Of a stretch of 64,000 nt of DNA, positions 36,601-45,600 are shown in pieces; position 1 is the stretch's first letter; each line of letters opens with the position of its first letter. A model generated the notes under the pieces. That model was given only the letters and a program-made list of their open reading frames with translations, had not been told where the DNA came from and made no database searches. A program made the position numbers and the translations under genes. The DNA is from Mytilus edulis. Lineage: Eukaryota > Mollusca > Bivalvia > Mytilida > Mytilidae. The stretch spans positions 80,009,176 to 80,073,175 of the forward strand of contig NC_092355.1 of NCBI RefSeq assembly GCF_963676685.1, written 5' to 3'.

Positions 36601-39600
36601 AATGCATTTATAACTTTTTAACCTGAAAAAATACGAAAGTTTGTCGGGTTATGTAACTAACTACCATTGGGAAGGTCCAAACACGTAAATTGAAGGTCAA
36701 GGACTGCTAATTTGAACCCCTGTTACTGTCCCAAAAAAATGGTAATTGTTTAGCTCTCCTGGCCAAAAAGGGACAAGTGAGCTTTTCTCATTACTTGGCG
36801 TCCGTCGTCGTCCATTAACTTTTTCATAAATCTTCTCCTCTGAAACTACTGCGCAGAATTGAACCAAACATGGCCTCAACCATCTGTAGGGTATTTAGTT
36901 CAACAAATATATCTAATGCCCCCGTCCATCAACTAAGATGGCCGATATTGCTAAGATAGAGCATGGGGGTAGAATGCAGTTTTTAGCTTACATGGCTGAA
37001 ACTAAAGCAAATATGACATGGGAAACAATGTTCATATATCTTCCCTGAGATTTTCAGACACATCAGACAACCAGTTGTTGAGTTGATGCACCTGAATCAG
37101 TAATTTTCAGGACATTTTGCAGTTGTTTTTCGACAGCAACAAATTTTGCGGTCGTATATAGGTATCACGTTGCAAAGTGTATGACTACAAAAGGAAGGTT
37201 GGGATTGATTTTGTTGGTTACATTCCTAACAGTTCATGAATTTGGGGCCAAAAGAGGTAATGAATAAGCGTGTTTCTAGTTTCAATACAACATCTTGTGG
37301 AACGGTGAATGAATCTCTCTGAAATTATATCACAAGGGGATGTCTAAAAATAGAACATGGTGGAGATAAAATGCCATTTTTGACTCATATCTCTGTAACC
37401 AAAGCATTTAGAGCAAATCTGACTTGGGATGAAAATGCTCATTATATCATAAACAATTTGCCCTGAAACTTTCAGACACATCAGACAACCTGTTGATAGG
37501 TTGTTGCCCCTGAATTGGTAATTCTAACGATAGTTTTTGGTTATTATTTTGACTTTTAATAATAGACAGAGATACACTGTAAATAGCAAAATTGTTCAGC
37601 AAAGTAAGATCTACAAATAAGTCAACACGGGCAAAAAGGTAAACTGATCCTTTTTTTAACTAGATACCCTAATTATGATTGAGGACAAGTTTAATTAAAT
37701 ATGTCTCAGTAGTTTCAGGTAAGATTTTTGTAAAAGATTACACAAATTTACCAAATAAATATAAAACATAAAAGTATTAAGGGCAATAACTCTTCATAAC
37801 TTAAGGATCAGTTTATTATTCTTAGCATATTATGCTCATTTCATACTTGCTCTTTTTATAACGGTAAAAAAAAATATATAAAGGAAAAAAATGCATTTTA
37901 CCATTATGTTCCACTTTTAGCCATGTCAGCTATGTTGGTAGGCGCCTACAATAAGCTTTACCAATTGTCCTATTACGTCAAAACTATTAGATACATTCTT
38001 ATAGGAGTCATTGCCCTTAAATGACAATTTGTTTCCCTATCATAATGAAAACTATGATATTTATAAAGAGAGATTTTTTCTGTTATGCCTTATATGATTT
38101 AAATCATTATACATTATTTACACTTTAAATCACAAAAATGATCAGCAAGGCAATATCTTTTAATAAGAACAAACTGAAAGATCAGTAATACAAGATCAAC
38201 AAAATAGAGATTTTTGTCATGAGTTCTATTCTCGTCTTCTATGTTGGAGAGTGTCCTTTGTTGAATATGCACATAGACCAAGGTGAGCGACACAGGCTTT
38301 TTAGAGCCTCTAGTTAGGAAATTTTACAGTTTCGGGTTTTGTATTATTTTTAATATTATAATAGATGAGGAGAAAGTGTAAATGACAAAATTGTTCAGCA
38401 AAGTAAGATCTACAAATCAGTCAAATGACTAAAACTAAAATTACAGCCATGTGAGTGATATCAGGCTCTCAGGAGCCTCTTGTTTTTATATATTTGCCTA
38501 TTATAAAAATGCAAATAGCGAAAATAATCAGCAAGACAAGTTCTACTATTAAGTTTTACATAGGTCGAAATCGTCAGTCGACTTGTAATTAGAGTTATTG
38601 CCCTTTGATGATGAGTTTTACCATATTTTTATAGTTTTTCCCTTTATCTTTATAAAAGACAAAACAAACAAATATATTTCACAGCACAGGATAAACACTC
38701 GACTATACCACTGACATTCACATATAACATGTAAAGTTAATGTTAATGAGCAAATATAGCGTCTAGCCATTAGAAATGATAAATATATTCATTCAAACAG
38801 ATTGAATAAACACACGAGCTAGCCGCCAAGCCAACGGCCGCCAAAAAATAAAACAAACACCTGTGTTGAACAAAGCATTAGGCAAATTAATTTAAAATAG
38901 CATCTAAACAATACACAATTTAAGATTGGTAATCTAGCATGCAAGACATAATATCAAGCAAAAATTTAACAATTAAAGCAAGTGAGGAAGAAACAATATC
39001 AACCCTGAACATACGTGTTTCTTCATACAAAAAAACATCTCATATGAAAAGAAACAGCACCCAACATTGTGAACAATACTCACTGAAAAGAGTCCCTTAC
39101 CTGCAATATAAAATTAAAAAATATTAGTACATATTAATATTAATAAACATTACAACATCATGACCAAACAAAATAATTAATACCACTACATATTAAGGAA
39201 AATGAAATACAAGTAATACCAATTTTAGTATGGAAGAAATAATATCAACCATAGACTAAAATTTAAAAGGAAGTATGGCAGAAACATGAAATTCAACCAT
39301 TTCTAATCCTTTAACTCCACTCGAGAAAATCATCTCAAATGCCAAGTTAACATATATAAATTGAATGAGCAACTCTTTTTTTTTTTTTTTTTTTTAATAT
39401 ATAGATATCTGTCTTGTACATGTTGTACCTTCACAATTAAGATGTAAACCACCATCTTTATAAGCAAATAATTCCCCCTTTGGCTTTCCACATTTCAAAA
39501 AATATCTATATACGAATGAAGGAATTCTACTTTATAACTCAAACATAAATTCAACAAAGCCATATTAACTTTCTTAATCTTCTGACCCGTTTCCTAAAAA

Positions 39601-42600
39601 TCGACAGGACAAGGAAAAATACCACACAAAGCAATAACCCTAGAACATTTTTGTAGAAGGAAACAACAACTTAGCAGTAGAAATAAAATTACAATAGGCA
39701 GACTTAAACTGATCAATAGATAAAATATGAATGTCATTGGTACCGCAATGAATAATTAAACATTTATAACCTTTATAAATATTCCTCTTGTTCTTGTTAA
39801 ATTGATAGGTTATTTCTTCTATGGAAGCCCCCCAAAAGCAAAAACATCAGCATTGTCAAGCTTCACATATTTTGCGATTGAGTCTGACACTATCAAAAAA
39901 ATTCTTTGTTCTAACAAAAAACAATTTAAATTAGTAACCTAACAAGGAAACAATCTTTGACATCAAGATTTACAAACAAGTCATATAGGTAATAGACTAT
40001 CACTCTTCATACGAGTGATTGCTCCATACCTCTGAAACTGAAAATGCAGGTCATAACATGTAGAATCTTTTCCGGTCCTTTTTTAGTATTGAGTTTTTTT
40101 ATATACGCTAACATACACCATTTTTCATGTATATGGACCACTGATTTTCCTAAAAATATTCAGTTTTGTATAAGTATATACATATTTATCATTAATTACA
40201 TAATTTTCTAAATCAATGACATTTTATTGTTTTATTCACACTAGTTTACTTCTTCTTATTAATGAATGTCATAGATCCCAGCTATACATATCATAAGAAA
40301 TCAATATTATTAATTATTGTGCTCCTATACACAGGAGGAAGATAGATAGAACGAAGTTTGTGTCTTTCCTTTCAGTGTAATATCTAGAACATATGGATTA
40401 GATTTAAATATTTTATATTTAAGTGTTAACAAAATTATTCTCTCCACTAGAAATGTATCAAAGGTGTACATGTAAGTTGTTTTAAAATGGTTTTTATGGG
40501 ATATTTGATATTTGCTAACAACAAATCTTTAAATCAGGACATACAATTGTATGTCCAGCTTGACTGTCTTCGACTTTCTCTGGTATAATTAACAAACAAT
40601 CCTCGAATTGTTACTGTTCAATCAAATGTAATGTTTGGATAGCTGCCATCAGTCAATCAATCATTGAATTAAGAAATCAATCAAATTTAGTGTTGGCAAG
40701 GTGAGCAATACAAGTTCGTTTCAGCCGTTGTTTTTTTCTTTTGGTTTACGCTTTTTATTGTTAAAACTATAAAACTTGTTATAGCAAAAATTATCAGCAA
40801 GACTACAGTTTCCATTAAACCTAAATATTCTTGTGGCATTGCATACTTTTTTGGGGGACAAGAAATACCTGCAATGGGATTTACAAATACAAAAATATCC
40901 TTTATACTTTAAACCATATCTTTCTATTATTCTGGGCCTTACATTTCCTGAAAAATACATTTTGTATAATGTAAAATATTTGTATTATACATTATTTTTG
41001 GGGGTTTATAAATCCGAAAATAGTTCTACAAGTGAAATGAGTAAATGTATATTCACCGTGCATATTCCTTATTTTTCAGTCTGTCATGTCAGTGGAATCT
41101 TCAGATGTGACTGCTGTACAAGGGATGGGAGGTAATTTTTATTTAATAATTTTTGTAATAAATATTTCTTATTTTAAAAGTGTTTGGTGTATATGTCTGT
41201 CTGGCAGAGATCATGTCAGAATCGTTTGTGGCCAAGTACGTACCGTAAATTCGAAATTATTGCGTGCATTTATTATTGCGATTTTTTTTGTACGAACGCA
41301 AATTTATTTGCAGTAGTATTATGTTATGGTGTTTTCTGCGTCTGAAGACATTTTGGTTCGCAGACATCATCTTGATTATAAGTTCCTGGATCTCTATGAA
41401 ATGTTAGCACAACGTTCCTTATCAATAAAGGACGGTTGAGATTGTTTGGGAGGTTTTTGTCCCGCGTTTTTTTTTTAATTAGGGACCAAAAACAGTCAGT
41501 TTTACTGGTTCATTGAAAATAAATTGGATTGCAGACACTAACTTTAGTGTGTGTATGGATGTCTAAGAATTTTAGCACATGGTAATACCACAATAAGAGG
41601 CTTTGTTTGTGATTGATTTTGGGGGTTATTGTCTTAGTTTTGTAATTACCCTTCACAAGATTTTCCATCAAAATTATGGAATTTTGTGATGGAACAAATG
41701 ACATCAAATTCCATCATGTTGATGGAGTATTGGAACAACTTTCCATCCACTTTCCATCAATGCTTGAAAATGGTTGATGGAAAATTGTTTGATAGAATTT
41801 GTATTCATGATGATTGAAACCTGATGGCATAATTTCCATTTGATGGATAATTGATGGTATTTTTGCCATCTGATGGATAATTGATAGAATATTTTGACCG
41901 ATGGAATATTTTCCATTACATGTTAAATGCTTGGAAATTTGAAGGAGAATTGACCATCAGATGGAATTTGATGGATGAGTAAGGAGAATGTCTTTAGAAA
42001 ATCTTTTCATGTATGGCATTTTCTGTGATGTATAATTTAAATTTCAATTAAATATTTAATTTAACTAAACAAATAATTAATTAATAGTTTCTTCTCCATA
42101 GCGATCACTGCTTTATTATAAGACAGTCTCATTATATTATAGTAGTTTATTAATCATAGATATAGGAAGATGTGGTGTGAGTGCCAATGAGACAACTCTT
42201 CATCCAAATGACAATTTAAAAAAGTCAACCATTATAGGTCAATGTATGGCCTTCAACACAGAGCCTTGGCTCACACCGAACAATTTGCAACAAGCTATAA
42301 AGAGCCCCAAAATACTACATTGTACTAGCGTAAAACCATTCAAACGGGTAAAGAAAATTGGTACCGTTAATTTTATTACTACCACTTGGTCGATGCCTCT
42401 GCTGGTGGACTATTAGTTCCCGAGGGTATCACCAGTTCAGTAGCCAGTACTTCGGTACTGGCATGAAAATACGGATGTTTTGTGTTATTAAAAATTGCTG
42501 TTACAAAATATTAGAAGTTATTTTAAATTAAGGAATGTATCTCCCTCATGCAAAGCTCTGATTCCTTTCACGGATTTGGCTATACTTTTTGGACCTTTTG

Positions 42601-45600
42601 GATTATAGCTCTTCATCTTTTATATAAGCTTTGGATTTCAAATATTTTGGCCACGAGCATCACTGAAGAGACATGTATTGTCGAAATGCGCATCTGGTGC
42701 AAGAAAATTGGTACCGTTAATTTTATGTTTAACTACAATGCACTACTGTACATCAGATTCCTGACTTAGGACAGGTGCAAACATTTGCAGCGGGATTAAA
42801 CTTTTATGGTACCAAACCTTCTCCCTTTTTCTGAAACATTAGCATAACATCACAACATAGAAAAAACACACGATAAAATATCAATTGACAGGCTTAACTC
42901 AATGAAAAAACGTAAATTAATAGTAAACATGCAAATAAACGCGAAAATAATTGTCCTGTTCCCGTCTGAGTACTTATGGTCAAGTTTAAACCGAGGTGTC
43001 ATAGCAGTGGTTCTTACGATCTAAAAACCACGAGATGGACAACGCCCTGGTTGGCTTATTTATTTCTAAATTGTTATCTATCATACGATTGGTTATCAAT
43101 GTTAAAAGTCGGTTTGAATACGGAATCAAAATCCGGACGATTTTATTTTCGTTTTTCTCCCAAAATAACCTAAACTGAATAGTCTTTAGAATGGATTACA
43201 AATGCGACTATGCAAGGTACCTAAAGGACACAGAGACATGATGATTAATTTATTGTGGAAGGAAGAGAAGCGACACACAAAATGAGGTCTTCTCGTTTAA
43301 TAGTATAGATGTGCATTATAATTTTCCAGGAAAGCATCTGTATCCAGATGTACATCGACCACTTAAATATCCGGGTCATGATTCTGAGTCAGATTTAAAG
43401 CCAATCAGATATCCAGAAACTCAAACTGATGATGCTCCAAGCAATCAAATTCACTATCCATATTCAGGGGCGGCAACTTCTGATTACCCTTCAGATAGGT
43501 CAAACCATAATACAGCATCCATAAATACTTTTTCAGGATCTGATGGGGATTTTATACAGGTTGTCAAAGATCTGTTAACAGAGAGAAAGGTGAGTTCAAT
43601 AAATAACCTGGGGTTCTAGCTCACTGCAAGGCAGATCATGACACCATCATGTATTTATTCATTCTACAATGTTAACATGCAACTTTTCATTCTATCATGA
43701 CAAAATATATATGAATACCCATGACAAGTTGTGTGCATGATGCATAAAATGGTTCAAGATGGGTTCCGTTACCATGGAAACGGAACAAACGTGAAAAAAA
43801 ATCCAGTTTTTGGTTTTGGTGAACTATTTGGATATGCTTGAACTTAGAATCATTATATTTTAATACAATGTAGGTGCCCACTATATACTGGTTTTCAAGG
43901 ATTTTGGCAATCATTGGAACTACTAAATGTACTATGTTGTCATGGAAACAACACCAACATTTTGAAAAATATCAAAATGTATTAAATTTTATGAAACACT
44001 ACAGTAATGATAAGCAGCATTCGTAGATGTGGAATTTGGCGTTGGAATTTCCAAAATATCTACCGTTACCATGGAAACAGCAAAAATGTCCAAAAAATCA
44101 AAATGCTCAAAAATTAATGATACTTCACAGAAAAAAATGACTGGCATATACATATCTGACAGTTGACCTTCGAATTTCCAATATGGCCGACGTAACCATG
44201 GAAACAGCAAAAATTTCTAAAATTTTTAAATGCTCCAAAATGGATGAAAATTTACAAAAACGTTCCTAGACACCTAGATGTAGATGCATTCTTTGACTTT
44301 TGAAATGTTCAAAATGAAGCAGCAGTATGACTTTGAAATTCTCAAAATGGCGGCTGTTTCCATGGAAAGACGGCAAATATATCAAAATGCTCAAAACTTC
44401 ATAAAACCTAACAAAAATGTTAAACACGATTCATAGATGTGGCATTTGACTTAAGAATGTTCAAAATGGCTGCCGTTGTCATGGAAACAGCATCATAGTA
44501 CAAAATTGAAAATTCCAACCTAACACTATGAAAACCAACCGAAATATCTATTGTCATGCATACATCTGCATTCACTGCTCGAAAACTTAGAAATGACTGC
44601 TGTTTAGTGGCAATTGGCGAACCAGGGTGATATCCGCTATTGCTTTCAATGGCAATTCTAGCTCTTCTTCCTCTTCTTCTTCTGCCACTTTTCCTAATCG
44701 GCTGGTCAGATTTACTTAGGATTTAATAATATTTTAGACTAACATGTCTAGGGAAGCCATCCATCTTTCATTTGTGCATTTGGGTCTGTTAAGGGGTATT
44801 TTGAGGCGCATAAAGAGGAAAGGTATACTATAGAATCCTATGAGATTTTATTTATAACAATTTCAAATGACTTTAACTTGAAAACTGTAAGTGATAAACA
44901 CATGCAGTCTTCAGAAATGATCACAGGAAAATAAAACAAATCAAGTGAAATATAGGGTTAGTCTTTGAGATAGTCCTAACCTCCTTCAATTTGAGAATGT
45001 GCTATTATCTTGTAAACGGCCTAGATCCCCACCCCTTCTTGTTTGAGAACTTGCAAACGGTCGAGATCTTCACCCCTAAACCATATATATATTCTTGCAA
45101 GGGACAATAAAACAAATTAAATGAAATAAAAGTAAAGTCTCTTGGGTTCACCCCCACTCCCTCTTTTTTGAGAACTTGTAAACGGTCCAGATCCCCACCC
45201 CTAAACCATATCTATTCTTGTATTGGACACTTAAACTAATCAAATGAAATAATAGGGAAGTCCTTAGAAGTCAGCCCACGCCCTCTTGTGCAGCACAGGG
45301 GACAGTGGAACGCTGTTCGTTTATGTAATTGACATTCGCCATCACTTTAATACTATTGCTATATAAGTGATGAACTTTTCATAATCTGATGCATAAACAA
45401 TAAAAAATAAAACATTTTGATTGTTTATTAAAATAGTTGAACCCACCATGCTCATGTACACCAAAAACAGTTTGTGTTTACCTGTATATGATTTCATGTC
45501 ATTGGAATAACATATCAATTTTAAATGCACTTGAACACTATCCATAGATACTATTATTGACTATGCCGGAATACCCTTTAGTCCAAAGTTACTGTTGTAT

